This document shows positions 48,319-57,460 of a stretch of 64,000 nucleotides of DNA, in pieces (position 1 is the first letter of the stretch; each line of letters begins with the position of its first letter). This stretch comes from Hyphomicrobiales bacterium. GTDB taxonomy: Bacteria > Pseudomonadota > Alphaproteobacteria > Rhizobiales > Rhizobiaceae. Both the position numbers and the translations under genes were made by a program. Where the stretch lies: the NCBI GenBank assembly GCA_900466005.1, contig UEGQ01000015.1, positions 297,737-361,736 on the forward strand, read 5' to 3'. Below the pieces are notes generated by a model. It saw only the letters and a program-made list of their open reading frames with translations, ran no database searches and was not told the origin of the DNA.

Positions 48319-49167
48319 ATGCGAAGACTTTTTTGCTCTGCAGCCATTGTTGCGCAATTATCGATTGCATTTACATCCGTCGCGCCTCATCAGACCTTGG
48401 CCGCGACATCCCACGTCCACAAGCTGCGCTCCCCTCATTTCATCGTGACTGCGCTCGAAAAGAAGGGCATCAAGGTCATCGATCTTCGGCGCAAGGCGCA
48501 GGTCTATCTCCTGCACGTTTCCGACGTTGCCGGCACCGAAGCGATCGTCGCCATCGACGGCTACAGCGCCGAGATCATCGGCCTCATGGTGCTTGCTCTC
48601 GGGCCGGGCGTGGTCGCGACCTCGAGGGGCTCCCGGGGCAACCATTTCGTCGACCTCAGCTACAGCTTCGGCTACGAGGTCGAGTACAGTGTCTACGAGA
48701 GCTACACCGTCATCACGACCGAAGAGATGTCTATCACCGAAGAATACACCGAAGTCACCTACGAGGAGAGCGAAGAGGTGACGTATACCGAGGTCGAGGA
48801 GACGGTGGAGGCAGACCTCGACAGCGGCACTGCCGAGGATGCGGTCGGTGACGAGCTGGCCGAAGGCAACAATGACGAGGTCGACGCCGCGGCCTACGAC
48901 GAGGTTCCGGATCATGCTGCCGACGAGATGGGCGTCGACGAAGCGACTGATGACGGTGCCGACGAAGCCGTTGCCGACGACGGCGTGGACGACGGTGTGG
49001 ACGATGGCGCCGGTGACGATGGCATGGACGACGCCGGCGCAGATGATGGCGGCGATGACGGCATGGATGATACCGGTGCCGACGATGGCGGCGATGACGG
49101 CATGGATGATGCCGGTGCCGACGATGGCGGCGACGAAGTCATCGAAGACGGCGGCGACGAAGGCTGA
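48319..49167 (+). CDS. Secreted acidic repeat protein
   Basis: A 282-residue exported protein of unknown function. A signal peptide (residues 1-29, AAIVAQLSIAFTSVAPHQTL) is followed by a globular segment, about 38-95, that looks PepSY-like (FIVTALEKKGIKVIDLRRKA, then VAIDGYSAEIIGLMVL). Next comes a Glu/Thr/Tyr-rich stretch (about 125-165), and from about 165 to the end an extremely Asp-rich tail with perfect 13-residue repeats (GADDGGDDGMDD plus A or T). The tail has almost no basic residue and could bind calcium or other cations. ATG 48319 has a distant GGGGA. It ends at a strong hairpin. The name rests only on composition. Confidence 0.75.
   Translation: MRRLFCSAAIVAQLSIAFTSVAPHQTLAATSHVHKLRSPHFIVTALEKKGIKVIDLRRKAQVYLLHVSDVAGTEAIVAIDGYSAEIIGLMVLALGPGVVATSRGSRGNHFVDLSYSFGYEVEYSVYESYTVITTEEMSITEEYTEVTYEESEEVTYTEVEETVEADLDSGTAEDAVGDELAEGNNDEVDAAAYDEVPDHAADEMGVDEATDDGADEAVADDGVDDGVDDGAGDDGMDDAGADDGGDDGMDDTGADDGGDDGMDDAGADDGGDEVIEDGGDEG
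49036..49137 (+). repeat. 39-base tandem repeats in the acidic protein gene
   Basis: Two full 39-base units (49036-49074 and 49075-49113) and a partial third (49114-49137), each coding for GADDGGDDGMDD plus one residue, preceded by a degenerate copy. Nucleotide identity between units is very high, so copy number may vary between strains. Confidence 0.85.
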
Positions 49168-49218
49168 ACGTCTCTGCGGGCGACGCTTCGCCGTCTTGTT
49201 TCACTCATCGCCAGCAAT

Positions 49219-49242
49219 CGAGCGCGGCGCAGGCCGCGCTCG
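49219..49242 (+). terminator. Hairpin after the acidic protein gene
   Basis: CGAGCGCGGC (49219-49228) and GCCGCGCTCG (49233-49242) form a perfect ten-pair stem with a four-base loop, about 50 bases after the stop, and before the 3' end of the convergent LysE gene. No T run is present. Confidence 0.6.
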
Positions 49243-49336
49243 GACAATCGGGATCGCCAGATCTCAGAGCGGCGCCTGCATCCCCAGAAACGCGTCGATC
49301 GTGGAGTTCGTCGCTTTGACGTCGTGCACGGACCGT

Positions 49337-49972
49337 TTATGCCGCCCGTTTCGCCCAGGCGAGCGAGACGGCGGACAGCAACAGGGCGCCGCCGCATCCC
49401 TTTTCCAGCCAGCGTCTTGCCGCTGAGGCGGCAAACCGCGTCGTCCTCGCGCCGACGAGGGCGTAGCCGAACATGATGCAAAACTCCACAACGGAAAAGA
49501 CAATCGTCAGCACCAGGAATTGGGGCAATTGCGGCTGACCGGCGTCGATGAACTGCGGCAGCAGTGCCGAGAAGAAGAGATACGCCTTCGGATTCGTCAC
49601 CGCGACGAACATGCTCTGCAGGCATATCTTCGTCGCCGAGTTTTGATGCGGTTCCAGGACCAGTCCGTCTTGCGCCTTGAACTCGGAGTGGCCGAAGCGG
49701 ATCATCTTGTATCCGAGCCAGGCGAGATAAGCAGCACCCAGGTATTTGACGACCGAGAACCATAATTCCGATGCGGCAAGCACGGCGCCCAAACCGGCAG
49801 CCACGGCCGCAATCAGAAAGACGTCGGAGAGCAGTACGCCGATCATTCCGGCGCAGGCCCTCTTCATCCCGTAGCGGGAACCATTGGCCATGGCCAAGAT
49901 GACATCCGGCCCGGGCGTGACGACAGCGACAAAGGTGACGGTGGCGAAGGCGATAATCGTTCCGAGCTGCAT
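49337..49972 (-). CDS. LysE/RhtB family exporter
   Basis: A 211-residue efflux permease with about six membrane helices. FVAVVTPGPDVILAMANGSR holds the PGPD motif and MFVAVTNPKAYLFFSALLPQ the second family signature. Close to RhtB/RhtC-type homoserine or threonine exporters; substrate not known. Third LysE-type gene in the window. Stands alone, convergent with the acidic protein gene. Confidence 0.92.
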   Translation of the reverse strand: MQLGTIIAFATVTFVAVVTPGPDVILAMANGSRYGMKRACAGMIGVLLSDVFLIAAVAAGLGAVLAASELWFSVVKYLGAAYLAWLGYKMIRFGHSEFKAQDGLVLEPHQNSATKICLQSMFVAVTNPKAYLFFSALLPQFIDAGQPQLPQFLVLTIVFSVVEFCIMFGYALVGARTTRFAASAARRWLEKGCGGALLLSAVSLAWAKRAA

Positions 49973-50088
49973 GTGAGCCAGTCCTCCTGCTCATCCAGCT
50001 AGCCGCAATTTCCGTAGAATGGCAAGGCTTGCCGACCGTCGTTACCGGTTGGCGGACGCTACGTGCCGGATCCCTCCGGCGACGGTAT

Positions 50089-50331
50089 TCAGTCCCGCTT
50101 TATCGAGGCGAGCACGTCCCACAGGTCGGCCCCGGTTTCCCAGACGGCCGCATTGGCCTTGAAGCCGATTTCGGCCTCGACCGCGTCGAGCATCTCCTGC
50201 CCGAGGTCGACGTCCGAGGTGCCGGGGAGGGATGTCCCGATGCTGGCCACGTTCTGCGCCGAGGCGCTCAGGCTGCGCGTGTTCGCCTGCATGCCCGAGA
50301 CGGCAATGTTCAAGATCGCGGAAATGCCCAT
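50089..50331 (-). CDS. Mini flagellar-rod-like protein
   Basis: An 80-residue protein that joins the two conserved ends of the FlgB/C/E/F/G family with almost nothing between. Residues 3-30 (ILNIAVSGMQANTRSLSASA) match the N-terminal rod motif, and residues 40-80 (VDLGQEMLDAVEAEIGFKAN, then AVWETGADLWDVLASIKRD) match the C-terminal helix that packs with it in rod and hook proteins. Full-length FlgC is about 135 residues and FlgG about 260, so the surface domain is absent. No flagellar genes are near. It may be a stand-alone rod-like accessory or adaptor; I infer the relation from motif similarity only. Confidence 0.75.
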   Translation of the reverse strand: MGISAILNIAVSGMQANTRSLSASAQNVASIGTSLPGTSDVDLGQEMLDAVEAEIGFKANAAVWETGADLWDVLASIKRD

Positions 50332-50565
50332 AGTCCTGCCCTGAGGTCTGATGCGAGTGGCACTAAGCTAGACCATCGGCGTTCTCAGTGCGTGAACAAG
50401 CAGGGTTCACGGTTTGCGTCCGCTGCGGGCGGGATCTGCCTCAAAATGAGACGACACGATTTTCGCCGCCGATAGAGAGATGATAACTGAAATGGCAAAT
50501 TAGCTAGATAACTAACTGCATCAACATTTGACCGGGCCGGAAGGTCCGGGGCACTGCGCGGCCGG

Positions 50566-50700
50566 TTATTTCCGAGACACGACGAGCCAGCCCACGATTC
50601 CGATCGGAATGCCGATGGCGACGCCCAGGGCCATATTGTTGAAGACCGCCGCGCCGAGGGCTGCGCCGATCCCTATGCCGATTGCGATCCACAGTGCCAT
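50566..50700 (-). CDS. Tiny glycine-zipper membrane protein
   Basis: A 44-residue hydrophobic protein, nearly all membrane helix: MALWIAIGIGIGAALGAAVF, then a short NNM turn and a second helix rich in Gly and Ile, ending in VVSRK. Two helices with repeated G-x-x-x-G spacing suggest close packing. ATG 50700 is preferred since longer in-frame starts give a polar, non-matching extension; the ribosome site is weak. Similar small proteins are common and unnamed in rhizobia. Confidence 0.55.
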   Translation of the reverse strand: MALWIAIGIGIGAALGAAVFNNMALGVAIGIPIGIVGWLVVSRK

Positions 50701-50756
50701 GCTTGCGACTTTATTCGTATTCGATGGCCATTTTGCGACTCGGACCCGAAATGGAG

Positions 50757-50782
50757 AAAGCCCGCCGGGTGAGGCGGGCTTT
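50757..50782 (-). terminator. gcv operon terminator
   Basis: AAAGCCCGCC (50757-50766) and GGCGGGCTTT (50773-50782) make a perfect ten-pair stem with a six-base loop, 25 bases beyond the gcvP stop on the minus strand, ending in a TTTC run. A standard intrinsic terminator. Confidence 0.88.
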
Positions 50783-50806
50783 CGCATCTTCGGTTGAAGG
50801 AGCCGG

Positions 50807-53671
50807 TTATTCCGCGGCTTCCGCGTATTCGCTCATCGGCGGGCAGGTGCAGACGAGATTGCGGTCGCCGTAGACGTTGTCGACGCGGTTGACCGGCGAC
50901 CAGTACTTGTCGACCCGGAAGGCGCCGGGCGGGAAGCAGGCCTGCTCGCGGCTGTAGGGCCGGTTCCATTCTCCGACGAGGTCCTCCACCGTGTGGGGGG
51001 CGTTCTTCAGCGGGTTGTCGTTGCGGTCCATCCGGCCGTCCTCGACGGCGCGGGCTTCCTCGCGGATCGCCAGCATCGCGTCGCAGAAGCGGTCGATTTC
51101 CGCCTTCGTCTCGCTTTCGGTCGGCTCGATCATCAGCGTGCCGGCGACCGGCCAGCTCATGGTCGGGGCGTGGAAGCCGCAGTCGATCAGACGCTTGGCG
51201 ATGTCGTCGACGGTGGTGCCTGACGTGTCGGCAAGCGGACGTGTGTCGATGATGCACTCGTGCGCGACACGGCCGCGCTCGGACTTGTAGAGCACATCGT
51301 AGGCGCCCTTCAGCCGTGCGGCGATGTAGTTGGCGTTGAGGATCGCGACCTTGGTCGCCTGCGTCAGCCCTTCCCCGCCCATCATCAGGCAGTAGCTCCA
51401 GGAGATCGGCAGGATCGAGGGCGAACCGTAGGGCGCCGCCGAAACCGCACCCGACCGGCCGTCGGTTGCGACATGGCCGGGCAGGTAGGGAGCCAGATGC
51501 GCCTTGACGCCGATCGGTCCCATGCCCGGGCCGCCGCCGCCATGCGGGATGCAGAAGGTCTTGTGCAGGTTCAGGTGGCTGACGTCGGAGCCGATGTCGC
51601 CGGGGCGGGCGAGACCCACCATGGCGTTCATGTTGGCGCCGTCGAGGTAGACCTGACCGCCGTGCTCGTGGGTGATCCGGCAGATTTCCCGCACCGTCTC
51701 CTCGAACACGCCGTGGGTCGAGGGATAGGTGACCATGCAGCACGAGAGCGTATCGGCATACTGCTCTGCCTTGGCGCGGAAGTCGTCGAGGTCGACGTCG
51801 CCGTTCTCCTTCGCCTTCACCGGCACCACCTCCATGCCGGCCATGTGCGCGGAGGCGGGATTGGTGCCGTGCGCGGAGGTCGGGATGAGGCAGACGGTGC
51901 GGTGGGCGTCACCGCGGGCGAGATGATAGTTGCGGATCGTCAGAAGGCCCGCATATTCGCCCTGCGCACCGGAGTTCGGCTGCATGGAGAAGGCGTCGTA
52001 ACCGGTGACGGCGCAGAGCTTTTCGGAAAGATCGTCGATCATCTCCTTGTAGCCGAGGGCCTGGTCGGCCGGCACGAAGGGATGGATGTCGGAAAATTCC
52101 GGCCAGGTGATCGGCAGCATTTCCGCCGTCGCGTTCAGCTTCATCGTGCAGGAACCGAGCGGAATCATTGCCCGGTCGAGCGCGAGGTCGCGGTCGGAGA
52201 GCCGGCGGATGTAGCGGGTCATCTCGCTTTCCGCGCGGTTCATGTGGAAGATCGGATGCGTCATGTACTCGCTGTTGCGGAGCAGGTCCTTCGGCAGCCG
52301 GTAGCCGGGCTCGAAATCGGCGAGAATGAAATTGCCGCCGAAGGCGCGCCAGACCGCTTCCAGCGTCGCCGGGCGCGTGCGCTCGTCGAGGCTGATGCCG
52401 ACTTTCGTCTCGCCGACCTTGCGCAGGTTGACGCCTTCCGCGCGCGCGGCACGCAGGACGAGGCCCTGCATGTGGCCGACATCGACGGTGATCGTGTCGA
52501 AGAAGGTCTCCGGCTCGACCTTGTAGCCGAGCTTTTCCAGCCCCTTCGCCATCAGCACGGCCTTCTGGTGCACCGCCTGGGCGATCGCCTTTATGCCCTT
52601 CGGGCCGTGGAAGACGCCGTACATCGAGGCCATGACAGCAAGCAGCACCTGGGCGGTGCAGATGTTCGACGTCGCCTTCTCGCGGCGGATGTGCTGTTCG
52701 CGGGTCTGCAGCGACAGGCGGTAGGCACGGTTGCCGCGGGCATCGACCGATACGCCGACGAGGCGGCCGGGCATCGAGCGCTTGTAGGCATCCTTCACCG
52801 CCATGTAGGCCGCGTGCGGGCCGCCATAGCCGACCGGAACGCCGAAGCGCTGGGTGGAGCCGATGGCGATGTCGGCACCCATTTCGCCCGGGGCCTTCAG
52901 GAGCGCCAGCGCCAGCGGATCGGCGGCGACGGCGGCGATCGCGCCGGCATCATGGAGTTTCGTGATCAGGTCGGTGAAGTCGTGCACATGGCCGTAGGTG
53001 CCGGGATACTGGAAGAGTGCCCCGAAGACCGTTGCCGGATCGAGATCGGTGAACGGATTGCCGACCACGACCTCCCAGCCGAGCGGTGCCGCGCGGGTCT
53101 CGATCACCGCGATGGTCTGCGGGTGGCAGCTCTCGTCGACGAAGAAGGCCTTCGCCTTCGACTTGGCAACGCGTTCGGCCATGGCCATGGCCTCGGCACC
53201 TCCGGTCGCCTCGTCGAGGAGCGACGCGTTTGCGACGTCGAGGCCGGTCAGGTCGCAGATCATCGTCTGGTAATTGAGGAGCGCTTCCAGGCGCCCTTGC
53301 GAGATTTCCGGCTGGTACGGCGTGTAGGCGGTGTACCAGGCCGGGTTTTCCAGGATGTTGCGCTGGATGACCGGCGGCGTGATCGTGCCGTAGTAGCCCT
53401 GGCCGATCAGCGAGACGAGAACCTCGTTCTTGTTGGCCGTATCGCGCAGCTTGTCGAGCGCCTCCCGCTCGGTCATCGGCGCCCCCCATGTGAGGGGTAC
53501 CTGCTGGCGGATGGAGCCCGGCACGGTATCGTCGATCAGCGCGTCGAGGTTCGGGTAACCGATCAGCGCCAGCATCTCCTCCATCTCCGCCGGCGAAGGG
53601 CCGATATGGCGGCGATTGGCGAAGTCGTAGGGCTGGTAATCGGTGAACTGGAATTCGGTCGGTGTGGTCAT
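50807..53671 (-). CDS. gcvP: Glycine dehydrogenase (decarboxylating), P protein
   Basis: PLP-dependent P protein of the glycine cleavage system, 954 residues. It decarboxylates glycine and passes aminomethyl to the GcvH lipoyl arm. Seen are [15 protein letters not shown] at the start, [40 protein letters not shown], and the PLP lysine in [20 protein letters not shown]. The start ATG 53671 overlaps the gcvH stop as ATGA. It is the last gene of the gcvT-gcvH-gcvP operon and is followed by a terminator. Confidence 0.98.
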   Translation of the reverse strand: MTTPTEFQFTDYQPYDFANRRHIGPSPAEMEEMLALIGYPNLDALIDDTVPGSIRQQVPLTWGAPMTEREALDKLRDTANKNEVLVSLIGQGYYGTITPPVIQRNILENPAWYTAYTPYQPEISQGRLEALLNYQTMICDLTGLDVANASLLDEATGGAEAMAMAERVAKSKAKAFFVDESCHPQTIAVIETRAAPLGWEVVVGNPFTDLDPATVFGALFQYPGTYGHVHDFTDLITKLHDAGAIAAVAADPLALALLKAPGEMGADIAIGSTQRFGVPVGYGGPHAAYMAVKDAYKRSMPGRLVGVSVDARGNRAYRLSLQTREQHIRREKATSNICTAQVLLAVMASMYGVFHGPKGIKAIAQAVHQKAVLMAKGLEKLGYKVEPETFFDTITVDVGHMQGLVLRAARAEGVNLRKVGETKVGISLDERTRPATLEAVWRAFGGNFILADFEPGYRLPKDLLRNSEYMTHPIFHMNRAESEMTRYIRRLSDRDLALDRAMIPLGSCTMKLNATAEMLPITWPEFSDIHPFVPADQALGYKEMIDDLSEKLCAVTGYDAFSMQPNSGAQGEYAGLLTIRNYHLARGDAHRTVCLIPTSAHGTNPASAHMAGMEVVPVKAKENGDVDLDDFRAKAEQYADTLSCCMVTYPSTHGVFEETVREICRITHEHGGQVYLDGANMNAMVGLARPGDIGSDVSHLNLHKTFCIPHGGGGPGMGPIGVKAHLAPYLPGHVATDGRSGAVSAAPYGSPSILPISWSYCLMMGGEGLTQATKVAILNANYIAARLKGAYDVLYKSERGRVAHECIIDTRPLADTSGTTVDDIAKRLIDCGFHAPTMSWPVAGTLMIEPTESETKAEIDRFCDAMLAIREEARAVEDGRMDRNDNPLKNAPHTVEDLVGEWNRPYSREQACFPPGAFRVDKYWSPVNRVDNVYGDRNLVCTCPPMSEYAEAAE

Positions 53672-54030
53672 GCGATCAGCTCTTTGTAGGCCGCTTCGTC
53701 GAGCAGCTTTTCGACATCGGCGGGATTGGCGAGCTTCAGCTTGAAGAACCAGCCGGCACCCTGCGGATCGGAGTTGACGAGCGAAGGATCGTCGACGATC
53801 GCCTGGTTGACCTCGGTCACCTCGCCGTCGAGCGGGCAGTAGACTTCCGAGGCGGCCTTCACCGATTCGACCGTCGCGGCGTCGCCGCCCTTCTTGAAGC
53901 TTGCACCGACGTCCGGAAGTTCGACGAAGACCAGATCGCCGAGCTGTTCGGCGGCGTGGGTGGTGATGCCGACGATCGCGACGTCGCCTTCGATCTTCAG
54001 CCACTCATGTTCTTCGGTGAATTTCAGCAT
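53668..54030 (-). CDS. gcvH: Glycine cleavage system H protein
   Basis: Lipoyl carrier of the glycine cleavage system, 120 residues, shuttling the methylamine group between GcvP, GcvT and lipoamide dehydrogenase. The lipoylation site is the lysine in [38 protein letters not shown] and [15 protein letters not shown] are also typical. Start ATG 54030 follows GAGAGGAA. Confidence 0.97.
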   Translation of the reverse strand: MLKFTEEHEWLKIEGDVAIVGITTHAAEQLGDLVFVELPDVGASFKKGGDAATVESVKAASEVYCPLDGEVTEVNQAIVDDPSLVNSDPQGAGWFFKLKLANPADVEKLLDEAAYKELIA

Positions 54031-54057
54031 GTGATGTTCCTCTCTTGATGTTGGGGA

Positions 54058-54102
54058 GCGACCCGCCCTCACGCTGGTGGCAGCCGTATGAGGGGCGGTC
54101 GC
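54058..54102. repeat. Imperfect intergenic hairpin between gcvT and gcvH
   Basis: GCGACCCGCCCTCA (54058-54071) pairs with TGAGGGGCGGTCGC (54089-54102) apart from one slipped base. The CCCTCA/TGAGGG edges recall the mosaic palindrome before cobN. It occupies most of the 82-base gcvT-gcvH spacer and might tune gcvT:gcvH expression. Confidence 0.5.
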
Positions 54103-54112
54103 GGTCATGGGG

Positions 54113-55246
54113 TCAACGCTTGTAGGTCTGCGCGACGAAGGGGAGCGCGGCGACGGTCATCGGCAGGTACTTGCCGCGGACCTCCGCATAGACGGTCGTG
54201 CCGACCGCCGCATGGGAGGAGGGCAGGTAGCCCATGGCGACCGGGCCGCCGGCCGAAGGTCCGAAGGTGCCGGAGGTGACTTCGCCGATCTCGGTCGTGC
54301 CGTTCTCGTCACTGTAGATCTTCGCATGCGAGCGGACCGGCGCCTTGCCGTCTGGCTTCAGGCCGACGCGGCGACGGGCGGGGCCGTTCTCGAGTTCGGC
54401 GAGGATGCGGTCTGCACCGGGAAAGCCGCCTTCGCGGGCGCCGCCCTTGCGGCGGGCCTTCTGGATCGCCCACTCGATTGCGCCCTCGACCGGCGAGGTC
54501 GTGGTGTCGATGTCGTTGCCATAGAGGCAGAGCCCGGCTTCGAGGCGAAGCGAATCGCGGGCGCCGAGGCCGATCGGCTCGCAGTCGGGATGCGCGAGCA
54601 GCGCATTGGCGAGGTCCGCCGCCCTGTCGGCCGGCACCGAAATCTCGAAGCCGTCCTCACCGGAGTAACCGGAGCGGGAGACGATGCAGGCAATCCCGGC
54701 GATCGTCGCGTCGCGCACGTCCATGAACTTCATCGAAGCGATGTCCGGCGAAAGCGAGGCGAGCACGGCCTCGGCCTTCGGTCCCTGAAGGGCCAGCAGG
54801 GCGCGATCGAGGAGCTCGACCTTGCAGGTGTCACCGAGGTTTGCCTTCATGTGCGCCACGTCGGCATCCTTGCAGGCGGCATTGACGACCACCAGCAGGT
54901 GATCGCCGCGATTGGTGATCATCAGGTCGTCGAGGATGCCGCCGTTGTTGTCGGTGAAGAAGCCGTAACGCTGGCGACCTGCCTTCAGACCGAGAATGTC
55001 GACCGGGACGAGCTTTTCGAGGGCGAGGGCCGCATCCTCGACGCTGCCGCTCTTGGCGCGCAGGATCACCTGGCCCATGTGCGAGACGTCGAAGAGCCCC
55101 GCCTTTTCGCGCGTATGAAGATGTTCCTTGAGCACGCCGGCCGGATATTGCACCGGCATGTCGTAACCGGCGAAGGGCACCATCTTGGCGCCGAGCGACA
55201 GGTGAAGGTCATAAAGGGGGGTGCGTTTCAGTTGGGCGGTATCCAA
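54113..55246 (-). CDS. gcvT: Aminomethyltransferase, T protein
   Basis: THF-dependent T protein of the glycine cleavage system, 377 residues, releasing ammonia and forming 5,10-methylene-THF. Motifs include [50 protein letters not shown] and [20 protein letters not shown]. The start is TTG 55246 with GGAGG six bases before it. First gene of the operon, behind a tandem glycine riboswitch. Confidence 0.97.
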   Translation of the reverse strand: MDTAQLKRTPLYDLHLSLGAKMVPFAGYDMPVQYPAGVLKEHLHTREKAGLFDVSHMGQVILRAKSGSVEDAALALEKLVPVDILGLKAGRQRYGFFTDNNGGILDDLMITNRGDHLLVVVNAACKDADVAHMKANLGDTCKVELLDRALLALQGPKAEAVLASLSPDIASMKFMDVRDATIAGIACIVSRSGYSGEDGFEISVPADRAADLANALLAHPDCEPIGLGARDSLRLEAGLCLYGNDIDTTTSPVEGAIEWAIQKARRKGGAREGGFPGADRILAELENGPARRRVGLKPDGKAPVRSHAKIYSDENGTTEIGEVTSGTFGPSAGGPVAMGYLPSSHAAVGTTVYAEVRGKYLPMTVAALPFVAQTYKR

Positions 55247-55318
55247 AGGGCGCCTCCGGTTTTCGCGCTCGATGCGCTGGCTCAGGTCATGGCGCGCAAA
55301 TGCCCGCCGGTTACGTGA

Positions 55319-55476
55319 GCCCCCTCTGTCCGTTTGCCTGAGATTGTTATCCCTTCGGCGTGCGCCCCGTCAGACGGAACGCTTCTCTCCAGAGTCCAAT
55401 GGCACCTTGTGGTCCTTTCGCCTGAGAGTTTCCGGGGCGGTTGCTCCTTCGGCACCGGATCGAACCGGCTTCTCCC
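55319..55476 (-). promoter_or_regulatory. Tandem glycine riboswitch upstream of gcvT
   Basis: Two glycine aptamers in a row on the gcvT leader. The first shows GCCGAAGGAGCAACC and ACTCTCAGGCGAAAGGACC; the second shows ACGCCGAAGGGATAACA and ATCTCAGGCAAACGGACAGA, the conserved cores of the class. About 72 bases lie between the second aptamer and the gcvT TTG start, with no evident terminator, so control may act on translation or on antitermination I cannot see. Glycine should switch on its own degradation. The rest of the non-coding stretch 55477-55713 must hold the gcv promoter and that of the DUF2946-like gene; I see no other feature there. Confidence 0.93.
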
Positions 55477-55713
55477 AACAAGATGGCTTGGCATTATCTG
55501 GCAAGGCGGGTGGTTGGCAAGAGGCTTGCGTCGTTGTGAAGCAAATAATTGTCGCTGTCGTTTTCGTCCGCCGTCAACGGTCGAGCTGTCCGCCGCGATT
55601 TGTTCTTGATCAAAGACAGCTGCGACGTGACGTCCGAATGTGGCGACGGCTGCAGAGGGTCGTTGATTCCGGCGCGAAAGACGCTAAGGATGAAGCTGCC
55701 CGGAGGTTACGGA

Positions 55714-56085
55714 ATGACGAAGGCGAAGTGGATCGGTGGCGGTTTGGTGCGCATGATGTGCGCGCTCGCCGTGCTGTCGCTCGCCTTCGCGCACAAGCCG
55801 CCGCAAGTCATGGCGGCGGTGCTCGAAACCGCTTCCTACGTCCTTCCTGACGGCAGCTATGCCGACCTCTGCATCGGCGACGTGGCGGTCAAGCACCCGG
55901 CTGCGAGCGGCTTCTGCGAAGCCTGCATCCTTGCTGCGGCGAGCCTCCTGCCGGCGCCGCCGGACGAGGGATGGCTGCTCTCCGCCTTCGCGAGCCTCGA
56001 CAACGAACCGGTCGTCGCCGACGCCGGGCCCGGACCTGAATCGGTCGAGCGCCCGCGCTCGCGCGCGCCGCCGTCCTTCGCCTGA
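55714..56085 (+). CDS. DUF2946-like secreted protein beside a copper chaperone
   Basis: A 123-residue exported protein. After an N-terminal hydrophobic segment (MMCALAVLSLAFAHK) comes SYVLPDGSYADLCIGDVAVK and a C-x-x-C motif in GFCEACILAAASLLPAPP, an arrangement like DUF2946 proteins, which accompany copper genes. Three cysteines in total could bind metal or form a disulfide. I start at ATG 55714 behind GGAGG; ATG 55690 is eight codons longer. It is 94 bases upstream of the PCuAC chaperone gene and probably co-transcribed. Family assignment is inference. Confidence 0.65.
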   Translation: MTKAKWIGGGLVRMMCALAVLSLAFAHKPPQVMAAVLETASYVLPDGSYADLCIGDVAVKHPAASGFCEACILAAASLLPAPPDEGWLLSAFASLDNEPVVADAGPGPESVERPRSRAPPSFA

Positions 56086-56179
56086 TCTTTCGAGAATTTT
56101 CGTCAGAAACAAAGCCGCTGTGCGGCGTGTTCCGGTCGCCTCCCATTCTGTCTCAGAGGAACCGGTCAGGAGAACAATA

Positions 56180-56815
56180 ATGAAAGTCACGATTTCCCGC
56201 CTCACCCTTGCTGTCGTCAGCGTCGCAGCCGGTACCGCCTTCGCCCATCCGAGCCTTGCCTGCAGCATGCATGACGGTGCCGCCGCCGCGACGCCGGCCG
56301 ACATGCATGCCGGTCACAACATGAGCGCTCCGGTCATCAAGGTTGCCGATACCGGCGGTCACCAGATGCACGGCGCGATGGCCGGATCCGGCATGGGTGT
56401 CGTGGATCCGGGCGGAATGGAATCCGTCAAGCTCGGCGACCTCGAACTGACCGGCGGCTTCACCAAGGCAATGCTTCCCGGTCAGCCGGTCGGCGGCGGT
56501 TTCGTCGTCATCAAGAACGCCGGCGCTGCCGACGACGTGCTGGTCGCCGCCGAATCGGCCGTGGCCGATCACGTCGAGCTTCACGAGATGGTCATGGAGA
56601 ACGACGTCATGAAGATGCGGCCTCTCAAGGACGGCATTCCGGTCCCGGCCGGCGAGACCGTCGAACTGAAGCCGGGCGGCCTGCACATGATGTTCATGGG
56701 CGTCAAGGAGCCCTTCGTGGAAGGCGGTGCCGTCAAGGTGAAGCTGACCTTCAAGAATGCCGGTTCGGTCGATCTCGTCCTGCCCGTCGGCCCGGCCGCA
56801 CCGAAGAAGATGTAA
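56180..56815 (+). CDS. Periplasmic copper chaperone PCuAC
   Basis: Exported copper(I) chaperone of 211 residues that delivers copper to cytochrome oxidase or handles periplasmic copper. After the signal peptide (LTLAVVSVAAGTAFAHPSLA) there is a Met/His-rich linker (MHDGAA, MHAGHNM, HQMHGAMAGSGMG) not found in minimal members and likely to bind copper. The PCuAC domain follows from about residue 85, with the binding residues in VELHEMVMENDVMKMR and GLHMMFMG. Start ATG 56180 follows AGGAGA. A strong terminator follows. Confidence 0.92.
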   Translation: MKVTISRLTLAVVSVAAGTAFAHPSLACSMHDGAAAATPADMHAGHNMSAPVIKVADTGGHQMHGAMAGSGMGVVDPGGMESVKLGDLELTGGFTKAMLPGQPVGGGFVVIKNAGAADDVLVAAESAVADHVELHEMVMENDVMKMRPLKDGIPVPAGETVELKPGGLHMMFMGVKEPFVEGGAVKVKLTFKNAGSVDLVLPVGPAAPKKM

Positions 56816-56843
56816 GCAGGCGCCGGAACTCAGCCATAAAGGA

Positions 56844-56874
56844 GCGCCGCGGACACGTCGTCCGCGGCGCTTTT
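56844..56874 (+). terminator. Terminator after PCuAC gene
   Basis: GCGCCGCGGAC (56844-56854) pairs perfectly with GTCCGCGGCGC (56860-56870) and is followed by TTTT, a standard intrinsic terminator 28 bases past the stop. Confidence 0.92.
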
Positions 56875-56896
56875 CAATTCGGTGCCGAAGATATCC

Positions 56897-57172
56897 TCAG
56901 GTGGTCGAGCTGATATAGGCGGCGAGCGCTTCCCTGAGCGTGGCCTGCTCATGCTTCGTCTGTCCGGCCGTCAGGAAATGGAGCGACAGCGCCGGCGGCT
57001 GCACGACGGTGAGGATTGCGCGCAGCCTGAAGTCGTCGCCCTTGGCGGCGCGTTCCGCAAAAACCTGCAACTGCTCCTCGACCAGCGTGCCGCGAGGAAC
57101 ACGCTGCGGTGGCTTTGCTGCCTCCATCGCGTATCCGGCGGTGGTGGCCGATACTGTAACGACCTGGGTCAT
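56897..57172 (-). CDS. Small protein of unknown function
   Basis: A 91-residue protein not matched to any family I know. Residues 1-30 (MTQVVTVSATTAGYAMEAAK) are mixed; the centre (GTLVEEQLQVFAERAAKGDD, then LRAILTVVQPPALSLHFL) and the end (LREALAAYISSTT) look helical with some charge. ATG 57172 follows TAGG; an upstream in-frame ATG at 57244 would add 24 residues but has no ribosome site. It is convergent with the copper chaperone gene and divergent from the HemG-like gene. Coding status is likely but not sure. Confidence 0.5.
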   Translation of the reverse strand: MTQVVTVSATTAGYAMEAAKPPQRVPRGTLVEEQLQVFAERAAKGDDFRLRAILTVVQPPALSLHFLTAGQTKHEQATLREALAAYISSTT

Positions 57173-57460
57173 GCCTATCACCAATTCTGATCCCTGCAGA
57201 ATAGCACGGCCCTCTCTACGGACCGCTAAGTTCGGTGCCGGCATTTTAGTCAAATTCGATGAACTATGAGACGGTGCTCGGAGGCTGCGTCGAAAGGTGC
57301 CGACGGAACCACCCGAAATGGCGGTGGGGCAGGCTTGCAATCGCTCGGCGATCTGTCATTTTGCTTGCAAATTCAGTCGTTCGAACGGCGGCGCCGTCGA
57401 TTGACGATCAGAAGGGATGCGGTGGCTCGGATAGTTGCCGACAGAGGGACGGAGGGGAAA

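Noticed and set aside
49036..49137. Possible minisatellite unrelated to coding
   Set aside because: The units are exact multiples of three and in frame, inside a gene with signal peptide and conserved composition.
50332..50565. Possible small gene in the 234-base gap
   Set aside because: Frames here have no ribosome site or family resemblance; only a possible weak hairpin (CCGGACCTTCCGG type, near 50540) after the tiny membrane protein gene was seen.
51260..53689. 809-codon plus-strand frame
   Set aside because: Antisense to gcvP, whose identity is certain; the mirror protein shows only GC-skewed composition.
53672..54004. N-terminal extension of gcvP
   Set aside because: It is the gcvH coding region in another frame; ATG 53671 overlaps the gcvH stop and gives the usual GcvP start.
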